From Pseudarthrobacter chlorophenolicus (GTDB lineage Bacteria > Actinomycetota > Actinomycetes > Actinomycetales > Micrococcaceae): 64,000 nucleotides of DNA. The stretch covers positions 62,001 through 126,000 of the forward strand of contig NZ_JZTW01000009.1 in NCBI RefSeq assembly GCF_000962805.1, read 5' to 3'. The notes below the pieces were generated by a model. The model was not told the origin of the DNA. It made no database searches and saw nothing but the letters and a program-made list of their open reading frames with translations. Shown here one piece after another: positions 17,029-26,391 of the stretch; the first letter of the stretch is position 1; each line of letters opens with the position of its first letter. The position numbers and the translations under genes are program-made.

Positions 17029-18345
17029 CTAGTTGGCCGAGTCCGGAGCCAGAACGTCCATAATCCGGTTCAGGTCCTCAACACTGGCGAATTCGATGCT
17101 GACCTTACCTTTACGGACTCCCAATGAGATCTTGACGTTGGTGTCCAACCGGTCGGAAAGAGACGATGCCAGGTAATCGAGCCGTTCGTGCCGCGCGCCG
17201 GGCCGGGGGACGTTGCTCTTGGCCGGGGTGGCAGGGTCCTGGTGCAGGGTTACAGCCTCTTCAGTGGCCCTTACGGACATTCCCTCAGCGACGATCTTCT
17301 GGGCCAAGCGCTCCATCGCAGCGGCATCTGGCAGGGCCAGCAGCGCCCGCGCATGGCCGGCCGAGAGGACACCTGCCGCTACGCGGCGCTGCACCAGCGG
17401 GGGGAGCTTGAGAAGGCGGAGAGTGTTGGATACCTGCGGCCGGGATCGGCCGATCTTGTCTGCCAGCTGCTCGTGCGTCGTCCCGAAATCCTCCAGCAGC
17501 TGCTGGTAGGCGGCTGCCTCTTCGAGCGGGTTGAGCTGGCTGCGGTGCAGGTTCTCCAGCAGGGCATCGCGCAGAAGGTCATCATCGGTCGTTTCACGGA
17601 CGATGGCGGGGATGGTGTCCAGCCCGGCAGCCTGCACTGCACGCCACCGGCGCTCACCCATGACGAGCTCGTACGGCTCGATACCGTCTTCAGTTGATTT
17701 ACGGACAACAATTGGCTGGAGGACGCCGATTTCACGAACAGAGTGAACAAGCTCTGCCATATCGTCTTCATCGAAGACGGAACGCGGCTGTTTCCGGTTG
17801 GGATGGATGTCTGTGACGGAAATTTCGGCGAAGTGGGCGCCAGGGACCTCCACCAGGTCCACCCCGTTGTCGGAGGCTCGGACATCGGCCACCTCCGTGG
17901 ACGGTGAGTTGTCTGTCGGGGGCGAGGAGGGGGTCTTCTGTGCGTCGGCCTTAGGTGCCAGCGCAGCCGGCACCGACGGGGCTTCCAGGACATCCTCAGA
18001 TGGCGACGCGTCGTCTGCACCCGCGGCGGCCTTGACGGCCGCTGTGGACTTCTTGGTGGTGCTGCCGACGGTCCGCGGAGCACTGGTGGTTTTCCTGGAC
18101 GCGGGAGCTTTTGCGGGCGCTGCCTTCTTAGTTGCAGGTGCGGGCTCACTTGGAGCTGCCACTGATGAACGGTCGGGCGTGCCCGTACCCTCTGCTTCAA
18201 CGGAATCTGACTTCTTACGGCCTTCCGGGAAGAATAGATCCACCGGACGCGACGCAGCGGCACCATTGCCCTGACCGTTGGACGAGCCCGAACTAGGAAT
18301 CAGCGCGCCAAGACCGCGGCCAAGGCCCCGTCGCTTCTCGCTCAT
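17029..18345 (-). CDS. parB: Chromosome partitioning protein ParB
   Basis: A 438-residue CTP-dependent DNA clamp that loads at parS. The extreme N-terminus has the ParA-stimulating motif ([13 protein letters not shown], residues 5-17). A low-complexity Ala/Lys/Pro/Ser region of about 140 residues follows. Then come the N-terminal CTPase domain with IHPNRKQPR and GERRWRA, a helix-turn-helix DNA-binding domain ([19 protein letters not shown]) and the C-terminal dimerisation domain ([18 protein letters not shown]). The linker is far longer than in Bacillus or Caulobacter ParB. The gene lies downstream of parA (66 bp gap), with the parS array directly beyond it. Confidence 0.97.
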   Translation of the reverse strand: MSEKRRGLGRGLGALIPSSGSSNGQGNGAAASRPVDLFFPEGRKKSDSVEAEGTGTPDRSSVAAPSEPAPATKKAAPAKAPASRKTTSAPRTVGSTTKKSTAAVKAAAGADDASPSEDVLEAPSVPAALAPKADAQKTPSSPPTDNSPSTEVADVRASDNGVDLVEVPGAHFAEISVTDIHPNRKQPRSVFDEDDMAELVHSVREIGVLQPIVVRKSTEDGIEPYELVMGERRWRAVQAAGLDTIPAIVRETTDDDLLRDALLENLHRSQLNPLEEAAAYQQLLEDFGTTHEQLADKIGRSRPQVSNTLRLLKLPPLVQRRVAAGVLSAGHARALLALPDAAAMERLAQKIVAEGMSVRATEEAVTLHQDPATPAKSNVPRPGARHERLDYLASSLSDRLDTNVKISLGVRKGKVSIEFASVEDLNRIMDVLAPDSAN

Positions 18346-18411
18346 GGGTAAATCCCTCCAGTGGTAGAACCGGGCGTAGTCCCGACTCCGGTCGATGCAG
18401 TATTGAAGATT

Positions 18412-19479
18412 TTAGCGTTCTGCTATTTCAGCAGCGGCTTCCAGGTAGGACAGGGCACCGCTGGAGGAAGGGTCATACGTCATGACAGTCTGCTGGTAGC
18501 TCGGCGCCTCGGAGATGCGTACGGACCGGGGAACGACTGCAGAAAGCACCTGTTCGGGGAAGTGCGTGCGAACCTCGGCCGCCACCTGGGCAGCCAGGTT
18601 GGTACGGCCGTCGTACATGGTGAGCAGGATGGTGGACACGACCAGATCGGCATTTAGGTGCTTCTGGATCATCTCAATGTTCTTGAGAAGCTGGCTCAGT
18701 CCCTCCAATGCATAGTATTCGCACTGAATAGGAATGAGGACCTCACTGGCCGCGCAGAATGCGTTAACAGTCAGGAGGCCCAGGCTGGGCGGGCAATCGA
18801 TGAAGATGTAGTCGAGCCGCTCCTCGCCGTTCTTTTCCCGGGCCTTGGCATAGACATCGATGGCCCGGCGCAGCCGCTGTTCGCGCGCAACGAGGGACAC
18901 GAGCTCGATCTCCGCCCCGGCGAGGTGGATGGTGGCAGGAGCGCAGATGAGCTTCTCCATGTCGGGGCACTGCGCCACGACGTCGGCCAGCGCCACGTCA
19001 TTGATGAGGACATCGTAGATGCTGTCCACGTCGGCATGGTGCTCGATGCCAAGGGCTGTGGAAGCGTTGCCCTGCGGGTCGATGTCAATCACCAGGACGT
19101 TCAGCCCGGCAGCAGCCAATGCGGCAGCGATATTCACCGTGGTGGTGGTCTTGCCAACACCGCCCTTTTGGTTCGACACGGTAAAGATCCGGGTCTTTTC
19201 GGGACGCGGCAGGCGCCGGCCCATCAGCTTTTCGCGGCGCTTGGTTTCATGGGCGAGCTCGCGGGCAATGGGGCTGGAATCGTCAATGGCATCGATAACG
19301 TTTGATCGACCCCCTGCGGTGGTTTCACGTGAAACCAGCACGGAGGAAGAGTTGTTCGCAACCGGTTTCGGGTGGTTTCCGCCGCGTCCAGGAATACTGA
19401 CCGGGCCAGAGACAGAACGTGCGGACCCCAGTGTCACAAACGGCGGTATCCGTTGTGTGGAGGCTTCACTACTTGTCAC
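18412..19479 (-). CDS. parA: Chromosome partitioning ATPase ParA
   Basis: A 355-residue Walker-type ATPase that forms the ATP-dependent gradient moving ParB-parS complexes. The deviant Walker A motif is KGGVGKTTTT (about 105-114), with Walker A' DIDPQGNAST and Walker B FIDCPPSLGLLT. The first ~100 residues are a non-conserved extension. A perfect parS lies inside this extension and is translated as VSRET. The start is GTG 19479 with only a weak upstream GAG; later starts inside the extension are possible. The gene lies 89 bp downstream of rsmG. Confidence 0.96.
   Translation of the reverse strand: MTSSEASTQRIPPFVTLGSARSVSGPVSIPGRGGNHPKPVANNSSSVLVSRETTAGGRSNVIDAIDDSSPIARELAHETKRREKLMGRRLPRPEKTRIFTVSNQKGGVGKTTTTVNIAAALAAAGLNVLVIDIDPQGNASTALGIEHHADVDSIYDVLINDVALADVVAQCPDMEKLICAPATIHLAGAEIELVSLVAREQRLRRAIDVYAKAREKNGEERLDYIFIDCPPSLGLLTVNAFCAASEVLIPIQCEYYALEGLSQLLKNIEMIQKHLNADLVVSTILLTMYDGRTNLAAQVAAEVRTHFPEQVLSAVVPRSVRISEAPSYQQTVMTYDPSSSGALSYLEAAAEIAER
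19322..19335. promoter_or_regulatory. parS site 9, inside the parA coding sequence
   Basis: Perfect GTTTCACGTGAAAC within the 5' part of parA, read as codons for VSRET. ParB loading here could also influence parAB expression. Confidence 0.95.
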
Positions 19480-19568
19480 TGGGGCACACTCACTCTCGTT
19501 CAGCCAATTTTGCTGCCGTTGTCTAGCCTAACTGCTGCGCCCGGCAGACCGAGGTCACCGGGCCCTTA

Positions 19569-20219
19569 CTAGGACTTCTTTTGGGGCTTGTTTACAACGA
19601 TGCGCACTACCGTGGTGGGCTCCTCCAGGAGGTTGTCACCCACGGTAAGCACTGATGTCTCAACGCCACCCAGTTTTCGGATGGCTTTGGCGGCCTTCTC
19701 AATCTCTTCACCGGCACTGCGGCCCTTGATGGCAACTACTTCGCCCTTACCGCCAAGCAGGGGAATGGTGAGGCCGGCAAGGTTCGTCAGGGCAGATACG
19801 GCCCGGGCCGTTACAACGTCGGCTTCGACATGGCCCACGGCAAGCTCAGCCCGGCTGCGCATGACCGTAACGTTGTCCAGGCCGAGGTCATCCACCACTT
19901 CCTGGAGCCAAATTACCCGGCGTTCCAGCGGTTCGATGAGCGTCAGCTCAAGATCCGGCCGGGCTATAGCCAGGCACAGCCCGGGAAGGCCGGCACCGCT
20001 TCCAACGTCCGCCACATGGCTTCCCTGCGGAATCTCGCTTTCGATGACGGCACAATTGAGGACGTGGCGGCTCCAGAGGCGTGGAATCTCCCGAGGGCCG
20101 ATAAGTCCCCGCTCAGTTCCGGACGTCGCCAAGTGCTCAACGTAGCGCTTCGCCAGATCCAGCCGATCGCCGAAAATCTTCTCAGCAGCCCGCAGTTCGG
20201 CAGCCGTGATCTCAACCAT
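19569..20219 (-). CDS. rsmG: 16S rRNA (guanine527-N7)-methyltransferase RsmG
   Basis: A 216-residue SAM-dependent methyltransferase that modifies G527 of 16S rRNA (the streptomycin-resistance locus gidB). The SAM-binding loop is VADVGSGAGLPGLCLAI (about 68-84), followed by IEPLERRVIWL and the NVTVMRSRAE region. I chose ATG 20219 (MVEITAAEL) rather than 20255 because the longer form would run into jag and adds an unconserved leader. The gene lies 19 bp after jag and before parA, the usual actinobacterial order. Confidence 0.93.
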   Translation of the reverse strand: MVEITAAELRAAEKIFGDRLDLAKRYVEHLATSGTERGLIGPREIPRLWSRHVLNCAVIESEIPQGSHVADVGSGAGLPGLCLAIARPDLELTLIEPLERRVIWLQEVVDDLGLDNVTVMRSRAELAVGHVEADVVTARAVSALTNLAGLTIPLLGGKGEVVAIKGRSAGEEIEKAAKAIRKLGGVETSVLTVGDNLLEEPTTVVRIVVNKPQKKS

Positions 20220-20238
20220 GGTTAGCGGCAGCAATTCT

Positions 20239-20805
20239 CTAGTGAGCGGATACAACGATATGGCGGCCGTTGCCTTCGCCCTCGGACTCGCTCACGAGTC
20301 CCAGGTCGGCTACGGCGTCGTGGACAATCTTGCGCTCGTAGGCACTCATCGGCTCAAGCGCGACGGGCTTGCCGGTCTCCTTGACCGACGCAGCAGCGTC
20401 TTCGGCAATCTTCTGCAGGTGGCCGGTTCGCTCCTGCCGGTAACCGTTGATGTCCAGCACCAGGCGCGAGCGGCTTTCCGTGGCAGACAGGACCGCAAGG
20501 CGCGTCAGTTCCTGGAGGGCCTCGAGGACTTCACCGTCCTCACCAACCAGGCTTTCCAATCCATCGGTCTCTTCTTCAGCGACGATGGAAATGTACGTGC
20601 GGCCGTTGCGGACCTCGATATCGATATCGCCATCGATATCAGCGATGTCCAGCAGTTCCTCGAGGTAGTCGGCCGCGATGTCGCCCTCTTCCTCCAGCCG
20701 GCTGGCGGCTGAAGATTTTACGGGCGAAATGTCCGCAGTGCCGGACTCGTTGCGGTCCTCGACCACGTCTTCGGAAAGGGCGTGTTCGGTGCTCTCGGCT
20801 GACAT
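20239..20805 (-). CDS. jag: Jag/KhpB-type RNA-binding protein (KH-R3H)
   Basis: A 188-residue protein with an acidic N-terminus, a KH-like domain (DIDIEVRNGRTYISIV... LVGEDGEVLEALQELTRLA) and a C-terminal R3H domain (about 125-185: REX-type YRQERTGHL... LEPMSAYERKIVHDAV). Jag/KhpB binds RNA and affects cell elongation and translation in Gram-positives. ATG directly abuts the yidC stop codon, so it is cotranscribed and probably coupled with yidC. Confidence 0.92.
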   Translation of the reverse strand: MSAESTEHALSEDVVEDRNESGTADISPVKSSAASRLEEEGDIAADYLEELLDIADIDGDIDIEVRNGRTYISIVAEEETDGLESLVGEDGEVLEALQELTRLAVLSATESRSRLVLDINGYRQERTGHLQKIAEDAAASVKETGKPVALEPMSAYERKIVHDAVADLGLVSESEGEGNGRHIVVSAH

Positions 20806-21774
20806 CTACTTCTTCTTCCTGTTCTTACGTTGTGGCTGTACGCGCTGTCCCTTGGCTTCGACGATCGCGGCCTCGGCTGCAGCGTCGGCCGCGTCGTCCT
20901 TCTTTCCGGTCAGGACAGAGAGCGCGGGAAGGCCTTTGGCGGCCCGGCGTTCGGCAAGGGCTTTGGCAGCGGGGGAACCAGGTGTGGGCATGCGGCGGAT
21001 GACGAAGAACTGCTGCCCCATGGTCCAAAGGTTGGTGGTGGTCCAGTAGATCAGGACACCGATGGGGAAGTTGATGCCACCTACACCGAACACGATGGGG
21101 AGGATGTACAGCATCATCTTCTGCTGGCGCATGAACGGGCTGGCCATGGCCTCTTCGGACATGTTCTTGGCCATGATCTGCTTCTGCGTGATGAACTGCG
21201 ACGCCGTCATGGCCAGGATCATCACGATGGAGAGCACGACGACCGCCACGTTGGTGGCTCCGCCGTGAAGCAGTGCGGCGGAGAGCGGAGCCCCGAAGAT
21301 GCTGGACTCGTCGAACTGCACCACCTGGTCGTGGCTCATGGCACCGACGCCCTGGCCCGCCTTGGCGTTGTTGCTGATCCCGGAAAGCACCTGGAACAGC
21401 GCAAAGAAGAATGGCATCTGGATCAGCATGGGCAAGCAGGCAGAGAACGGGTTGGTCCCGTGCTTCTTGTACATGGCCATCTGCTCCTGGGCCATGGCCT
21501 GGCGGGAGAGCTGGTCTGTCTTGCCCTTGTACTTGTCCTGCAGCTTCTTCAGGTCAGGCTGCAGGAGCTGCATGCCGCGCTGGGCCTTAATCTGCTTGAC
21601 GAACACCGGAATCAGGGCAGCGCGGATCACCAGCACCAGCCCAATGATGGACAGCGTCCACGTCCAGCCGTTTGCGGCCGGCAGGCCAATGAGGGTCAGG
21701 CCCTCGTGAAAGCCCACCATGATGATGGAAACCAGCCACTTGAACGGAAACATGATTGTTTCAAAGAAGTCCAT
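20806..21774 (-). CDS. yidC: Membrane protein insertase YidC
   Basis: A 322-residue polytopic protein of the Oxa1/YidC/Alb3 family that inserts membrane proteins with or without SecYEG. It shows the typical Gram-positive layout: an N-terminal helix (MFPFKWLVSIIM), the hydrophilic-groove helix with conserved Arg (IIGLVLVIRAALIPVF), the Lys/Gln-rich coiled hairpin (LLQPDLKKLQDKYKGKTDQ), the NPFSACLPMLIQMPFFFALF core motif and a basic C-terminal tail ending RKNRKKK. It lies 16 nt after yidD. Confidence 0.96.
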   Translation of the reverse strand: MDFFETIMFPFKWLVSIIMVGFHEGLTLIGLPAANGWTWTLSIIGLVLVIRAALIPVFVKQIKAQRGMQLLQPDLKKLQDKYKGKTDQLSRQAMAQEQMAMYKKHGTNPFSACLPMLIQMPFFFALFQVLSGISNNAKAGQGVGAMSHDQVVQFDESSIFGAPLSAALLHGGATNVAVVVLSIVMILAMTASQFITQKQIMAKNMSEEAMASPFMRQQKMMLYILPIVFGVGGINFPIGVLIYWTTTNLWTMGQQFFVIRRMPTPGSPAAKALAERRAAKGLPALSVLTGKKDDAADAAAEAAIVEAKGQRVQPQRKNRKKK

Positions 21775-21790
21775 ACGATATCCCTATTCG

Positions 21791-22183
21791 TCAGGCCGCA
21801 CTGCGGCCTTCTTCATCAGTCCGAGCAACCAGGTACCTGTCCGGATTGTTCAGCACAACAATTGTGGGGGTCTGATTCTCAGGCCATTCCCTCTTCCCGG
21901 CGGGGACATGGTCCACTCCGCCGGCGTTCCATGGGTGGCAGCGGCCCAGGCGGCGGACGGCCAGCCAGGTTCCCTTGACAGCTCCATGGACGGTGACAGC
22001 TTCAAGGGCGTAAGCCGAGCATGAAGGAAAAAACCTGCAAACCTGGCCGTACAAGGGTGAAACCACCTTGCGGTAGGCCTTCAGCAGGAGAATGAGGATG
22101 TTCCGGGGCACGTTCCAGAGGAACAGCAGGACGGCGGCGGGAACAGGATGAAGATGGGCGACGACGGCGGTGGCATTAGGCAC
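21791..22183 (-). CDS. yidD: Membrane protein insertion efficiency factor YidD
   Basis: A 130-residue protein with the family core ([31 protein letters not shown]... [14 protein letters not shown]): three conserved Cys and the amphipathic N-terminal helix. It assists YidC-dependent insertion at the membrane. GTG 22183 overlaps the rnpA stop by 8 nt, a common arrangement. The ~35 residues after GGVDHVP are a non-conserved tail. Confidence 0.94.
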   Translation of the reverse strand: MPNATAVVAHLHPVPAAVLLFLWNVPRNILILLLKAYRKVVSPLYGQVCRFFPSCSAYALEAVTVHGAVKGTWLAVRRLGRCHPWNAGGVDHVPAGKREWPENQTPTIVVLNNPDRYLVARTDEEGRSAA

Positions 22184-22586
22184 GCGGTGTCCCCTTCTGT
22201 GTTGTACCAGACGAACCCTTGGCAGCAGCCCTTTGGGGGCGGCTGGCCAGCCGGTTCAGCGTCGACTCAAGTGCAGCGTTATAGTCCCCCAGCAGCTGGT
22301 CCCAGCTGGCGGAAGCGGACGCAGGCAGCGCCCTGACCACTATGGCGAGGCCGGTGCCGTGTTCGCGCAGCGACGCAGCACCTGCCTCCCGTAGTCTCCT
22401 CTTAACGAGGTTCCTGACCACAGCGTTCCCGACACTCTTGGAAACGATGAACCCAATCCGGCTTGGTTCGTCGGCAGCAATGGCTGCCGTATATAACACT
22501 ACGTTCCGGCGTCCATTGCGGACACCGGAACGTACGGTTGTTGAAAAGTCGGCGGAAGTCCTCAGGCGGTTGCGGGTGGCCAGCAC
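22176..22586 (-). CDS. rnpA: Ribonuclease P protein component
   Basis: A 136-residue basic protein that supports the RNase P RNA in 5' maturation of tRNA. The RNR signature is present as [19 protein letters not shown], and the N-terminus has the usual [10 protein letters not shown]. The start is GTG 22586, 41 bp after rpmH. The RNase P RNA gene itself is not in the window. Confidence 0.96.
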   Translation of the reverse strand: MLATRNRLRTSADFSTTVRSGVRNGRRNVVLYTAAIAADEPSRIGFIVSKSVGNAVVRNLVKRRLREAGAASLREHGTGLAIVVRALPASASASWDQLLGDYNAALESTLNRLASRPQRAAAKGSSGTTQKGTPRA

Positions 22587-22627
22587 CTTAAACTCGCAAG
22601 GAAGGTATCTACCGACAAGTCAGTTAT

Positions 22628-22765
22628 TTAAGCCGACAGCTCGGTGCGGCCCTTGCCACGGCGGGCTGCCAGGATGGCGCGGCCGGCACGGGTACGCATA
22701 CGAAGGCGGAAGCCGTGCTTCTTGGCTCGACGGCGGTTATTCGGCTGAAAAGTCCGCTTGCTCAC
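22628..22765 (-). CDS. rpmH: 50S ribosomal protein L34
   Basis: A 45-residue, Arg/Lys-rich protein read from GTG 22765: [20 protein letters not shown], then the [10 protein letters not shown] and [11 protein letters not shown] blocks that define L34. It is the first gene of the minus-strand series leading through rnpA and yidC to parB and is divergent from dnaA across the origin, the standard position. Confidence 0.98.
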   Translation of the reverse strand: MSKRTFQPNNRRRAKKHGFRLRMRTRAGRAILAARRGKGRTELSA

Positions 22766-23235
22766 GTTAGTTACTCCAGTGGATCAAAGGTGCGTCCACC
22801 CGATCAATAAGGGGAAGAACTGGCCGACGCTAAGTTTTGTATATGTACGCTTCCCCCTGCTGCCCAGGCGCACTGCACTTGGGAGAATCAGTCGGGGCCA
22901 AAAAGCGGACACAAAGGACTTCACAACGTTAGGGCAATTTGGACCCCCCAGTCAAACCGGACGGGGTCCCCACCACTATCCCCAGCTGTGTCTAACTACC
23001 CATCAGTGCCTGTGGATGAAGTGGCTCACAGGCACCAAACGGGAACCACAACGGTGTAATTATCCACAAGCAGTTTCCCAGCTATCTTCTAGGCTTTTCA
23101 TCCCCTAGAGTGGCTCAGTAGCCGATTATCCACGGACTGTGCATAACCCTGTGGATGAAGCTGGGCCAGCATCTTGGTTCCGGGTCCGGGGCTGCAGGTA
23201 ATGCAGGGCAAAGCAAGTTTTGAGGGAACCGATTG
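22766..23235. other. oriC, left part (rpmH-dnaA intergenic region)
   Basis: No genes. It contains DnaA boxes TTATCCACA at 23060-23068 (perfect) and one-mismatch boxes at 23011-23019 (TGTGGATGA), 23126-23134 (TTATCCACG), 23138-23146 (TGTGCATAA) and 23150-23158 (TGTGGATGA). The last three are tightly clustered 80-110 bp upstream of dnaA and could also autoregulate dnaA. Divergent promoters for rpmH and dnaA must lie here; on the minus strand TATACA near 22840 is a possible rpmH -10. Confidence 0.8.
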
Positions 23236-24657
23236 ATGACAGTAGACGAAGCCAACCACGCCAATACTGTCGGAAGTTCCTGGCGGCGCGTTATCAGCCT
23301 GCTGGAGAACGACCATCGGGTAACACCCCGCCAGCGTGGCTTTGTCATCCTCGCCCAGGCCCAGGGCCTGATCGGATCCACCCTCCTGGTAGCCGTTCCC
23401 AACGAGCTCACCCGCGAGGTGCTGCAAACGCAGGTCAAGGATGCCCTGGACGACGCCCTGCATAACGTCTTCTCCGAGGACATCAGGTGTGCCATCGACG
23501 TCGACACCGATCTGGTCCCCATCCACAAAGAGCCCGAGCCCGTGGTTGAGCCTGCCTATGCGCAGGACCAGCTGATCGAGCAGAAGCCGCAGCCCATGCT
23601 GCCAAGCACTTCCCACGAATTTGGCCGGCTCAACCCCAAATACGTCTTCGACACGTTCGTGATCGGTTCATCCAACCGTTTCGCCCACGCTGCCGCCGTC
23701 GCTGTCGCTGAGGCTCCTGCCAAGGCCTACAACCCGCTGTTCATTTACGGCGACTCCGGCCTTGGCAAGACGCACCTGCTGCACGCGATCGGCCACTATG
23801 CCCGCCGGCTCTACAGCGGTATCCGGGTGCGTTACGTAAATTCCGAGGAGTTCACCAACGACTTCATCAACTCGATCCGCGACGATGAGGGCGCCAGCTT
23901 CAAGACCACTTACCGGAATGTGGACGTCCTGCTCATTGACGACATCCAGTTCCTCGCCGGCAAAGACCGGACGCTGGAAGAGTTCTTCCACACCTTTAAC
24001 TCGCTGCATAACAACAACAAGCAAGTGGTGATCACCTCCGACCAGCCGCCCAAATTGCTTGCCGGCTTCGAGGACCGGATGAAGTCACGCTTCGAGTGGG
24101 GCCTGCTGACGGACATCCAGCCCCCCGAACTGGAAACCCGCATCGCCATCCTCCGCAAGAAGGCCCTCAGTGAGGGACTTTCCGCGCCGGACGACGCGCT
24201 GGAATACATCGCATCCAAGATTTCCAGCAACATCCGCGAACTTGAAGGTGCGCTCATCCGCGTCACCGCGTTCGCCAGCCTGAACCGGCAGCCCGTGGAT
24301 GTTGCCCTGGCCGAGATGGTCCTGAAGGACCTCATCACCGACGACGGCGCCCAGGAAATCACGTCCGGCCAGATCCTGCAGCAAACCGCTGACTACTTCA
24401 AACTCAGCATGGAAGAGCTCTGCAGCAAGTCCCGGACGCGGACACTGGTCACCGCCCGGCAGATCGCCATGTACCTGTGCCGCGAACTGACGGACATGTC
24501 CCTTCCCAAGATCGGCCAGGAGCTCGGCGGCCGCGATCACACCACCGTCATCCATGCTGACCGGAAAATCCGTGAGCTGATGGCAGAACGGCGTGTGATC
24601 TACAACCAGGTCACGGAACTGACCAACCGCATCAAGCAGCAGCAGCGCGACTCCTGA
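23236..24657 (+). CDS. dnaA: Chromosomal replication initiator protein DnaA
   Basis: A 473-residue AAA+ initiator. Domain I spans about residues 1-85. The linker is short and acidic. Domain III holds Walker [11 protein letters not shown] and Walker [10 protein letters not shown], with sensor regions after it. C-terminal domain IV carries the DnaA signature ([15 protein letters not shown]), which contacts TTATCCACA boxes. ATG 23236 has GAGGGA about 8 nt upstream; the codon just before it (TTG) is a less likely start. DnaA boxes flank the gene on both sides, and two further clusters lie at 14.4-14.8 kb and 40.1-40.8 kb. Confidence 0.98.
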   Translation: MTVDEANHANTVGSSWRRVISLLENDHRVTPRQRGFVILAQAQGLIGSTLLVAVPNELTREVLQTQVKDALDDALHNVFSEDIRCAIDVDTDLVPIHKEPEPVVEPAYAQDQLIEQKPQPMLPSTSHEFGRLNPKYVFDTFVIGSSNRFAHAAAVAVAEAPAKAYNPLFIYGDSGLGKTHLLHAIGHYARRLYSGIRVRYVNSEEFTNDFINSIRDDEGASFKTTYRNVDVLLIDDIQFLAGKDRTLEEFFHTFNSLHNNNKQVVITSDQPPKLLAGFEDRMKSRFEWGLLTDIQPPELETRIAILRKKALSEGLSAPDDALEYIASKISSNIRELEGALIRVTAFASLNRQPVDVALAEMVLKDLITDDGAQEITSGQILQQTADYFKLSMEELCSKSRTRTLVTARQIAMYLCRELTDMSLPKIGQELGGRDHTTVIHADRKIRELMAERRVIYNQVTELTNRIKQQQRDS

Positions 24658-25184
24658 TCCCCGCCTCTATACCTTATTAACAGGTGCATGTGGATAAGCC
24701 TGTGGATAGTTAAGGGGACAAGCGCGCTTAATGGGCTTAAAACCCTTAAGGCGTCTGTGGATCGTTAAAAAACGGCCTCTGGGTTGTCCCCATCCACACC
24801 CTGTTTAAAACCCAGTTAACTCACAGTCCGTGAACAGGGCTTAACCGCGGATCTCCGCCGCGAAACGGGGTTATCCACAGTTTCCACAGCAGTTATTAAC
24901 ACTACGAATCCCAAAAAATTGAAAATCCCTCAAACAACAAGATCCTTCCCCTCGCATCATCCGGGGACCATCGGCCCCTGAAGGGGCCGGCGAGGTTTTG
25001 GGGGATGGGTTAATCCCGGATCTTCCGGCTAAGCTGTCAGCAGCGCTCCCATCCCCGGGTTTTTGTGTGGTTTCCGTTCAGCGCGGACCATGCACCTGCC
25101 GGAATCGGGTGCATCATTTTCCGGAACCACCCCTGCGGAGGTTCCGGCCTACTTGGCAGCAGCAATGAAAGGCGGCATCCCTCC
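24658..25184. other. oriC, right part (dnaA-dnaN intergenic region)
   Basis: Perfect DnaA boxes are TGTGGATAA at 24689-24697 and TTATCCACA at 24871-24879. Weaker boxes are TGTGGATAG (24701-24709), TGTGGATCG (24756-24764), CCATCCACA (24790-24798) and GTTTCCACA (24880-24888). TTATTAACA occurs at 24674-24682 and again at 24893-24901. The AT-rich stretch 24890-24945, next to the last boxes, is the best candidate for the DNA unwinding element. A hairpin follows at 24972-24989, then the dnaN leader. Confidence 0.85.
24972..24989 (+). terminator. Hairpin between dnaA and dnaN
   Basis: CGGCCCCT and AGGGGCCG form a perfect 8-bp stem with a GA loop, followed by GCGAGGTTTTG. It may end dnaA transcription or be part of the origin structure. 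Confidence 0.5.
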
Positions 25185-26309
25185 GTGAAGTTCAGAGTCG
25201 ATCGGGACGTCCTGGCAGAAGCCGTTACCTGGACAGCCCGCTCGTTGTCTCCGCGGCCGCCAGTGCCAGTTCTCTCCGGCCTGCTCCTCAAGGCAGAAGC
25301 CGGAACCGTCAGCCTTTCGAGCTTCGATTACGAAACATCGGCGCGCCTTGAGATCGCTGCCGACATCCGTGATGAAGGCACCATCCTGGTATCGGGCCGC
25401 CTCCTCGCGGACATCTGCCGCAGCCTGCCGTCGGCACCAGTCGACGTCGAAACCGACGGCAACAAGGTCACGCTTACCTGCCGCCGAAGCAGCTTCCACC
25501 TCGCCACCATGCCTGAGGCCGAATACCCGCCGCTTCCGGCGCTTCCCGCCATCAGCGGCACCGTTCCCGGTGATGCGTTCGCACAGGCCGTTTCCCAGGT
25601 GATTATTGCCGCCAGCAAGGACGACACCCTGCCCATCCTCACCGGTGTGCGCATGGAAATCGAAGATGACCTCATCACCCTCCTGGCCACCGACCGCTAC
25701 CGCCTTGCGATGCGCGAGGTGCCGTGGAAACCCGTCACTCCGGGCGTCTCCACCAGTGCGCTGGTCAAGGCCAAAACCCTCAACGAAGTAGCCAAAACAC
25801 TGGGCAACAGTGGCGACATCAGCCTGGCGCTGTCCGATGACGACACGCGCCTGATTGGCTTTGAAAGCGGGGGACGCACCACCACATCCCTGCTGGTTGA
25901 CGGCGATTACCCCAAGATCCGGTCGCTTTTTCCGGAGTCGACCCCCATTCACGCCACCGTCCAGACCCAGGAACTGGTGGAAGCTGTCCGCCGTGTGTCG
26001 CTGGTGGCTGAGCGCAACACCCCGGTCCGCCTGGCGTTTACTGCCGGGTTGCTGAACCTGGACGCCGGCACCGGCGAAGATGCCCAGGCGTCTGAGGAGC
26101 TCGAAGCACAGCTCTCCGGAGACGACATCACGGTGGCGTTCAACCCCCACTACCTGGTGGAAGGCCTCAGCGTGATCGAAACCAAGTTTGTGCGGTTCTC
26201 GTTCACGTCAGCGCCCAAGCCCGCCATGATCACCGCCCAGGCTGACGCTGACGGCGAGGACCAGGATGATTACCGGTACCTGGTGATGCCGGTCCGACTC
26301 CCCAACTAG
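25185..26309 (+). CDS. dnaN: DNA polymerase III sliding clamp (beta subunit)
   Basis: A 374-residue protein with the three-fold repeated clamp architecture: VDRDVLAEAVTWTARSL (domain 1), FAQAVSQVIIAASKDDTLPILTG (domain 2) and the C-terminal VAFNPHYLVEGL...YLVMPVRL. The MPVRL end forms the partner-binding pocket of actinobacterial clamps. GTG 25185 gives the conserved MKFRVDRDV start, with AAAGGCGG upstream; the longer frame from 25065 has no conserved content. It is followed by gnd and recF on the same strand. Confidence 0.97.
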   Translation: MKFRVDRDVLAEAVTWTARSLSPRPPVPVLSGLLLKAEAGTVSLSSFDYETSARLEIAADIRDEGTILVSGRLLADICRSLPSAPVDVETDGNKVTLTCRRSSFHLATMPEAEYPPLPALPAISGTVPGDAFAQAVSQVIIAASKDDTLPILTGVRMEIEDDLITLLATDRYRLAMREVPWKPVTPGVSTSALVKAKTLNEVAKTLGNSGDISLALSDDDTRLIGFESGGRTTTSLLVDGDYPKIRSLFPESTPIHATVQTQELVEAVRRVSLVAERNTPVRLAFTAGLLNLDAGTGEDAQASEELEAQLSGDDITVAFNPHYLVEGLSVIETKFVRFSFTSAPKPAMITAQADADGEDQDDYRYLVMPVRLPN

Positions 26310-26391
26310 GCCCCACCCACCGCCACCCTCGCGGCGCGGGATCAACCCAGTTGAGCAACCCCTTCCCAACCAGCGCAGAAAAGAGTTCACC

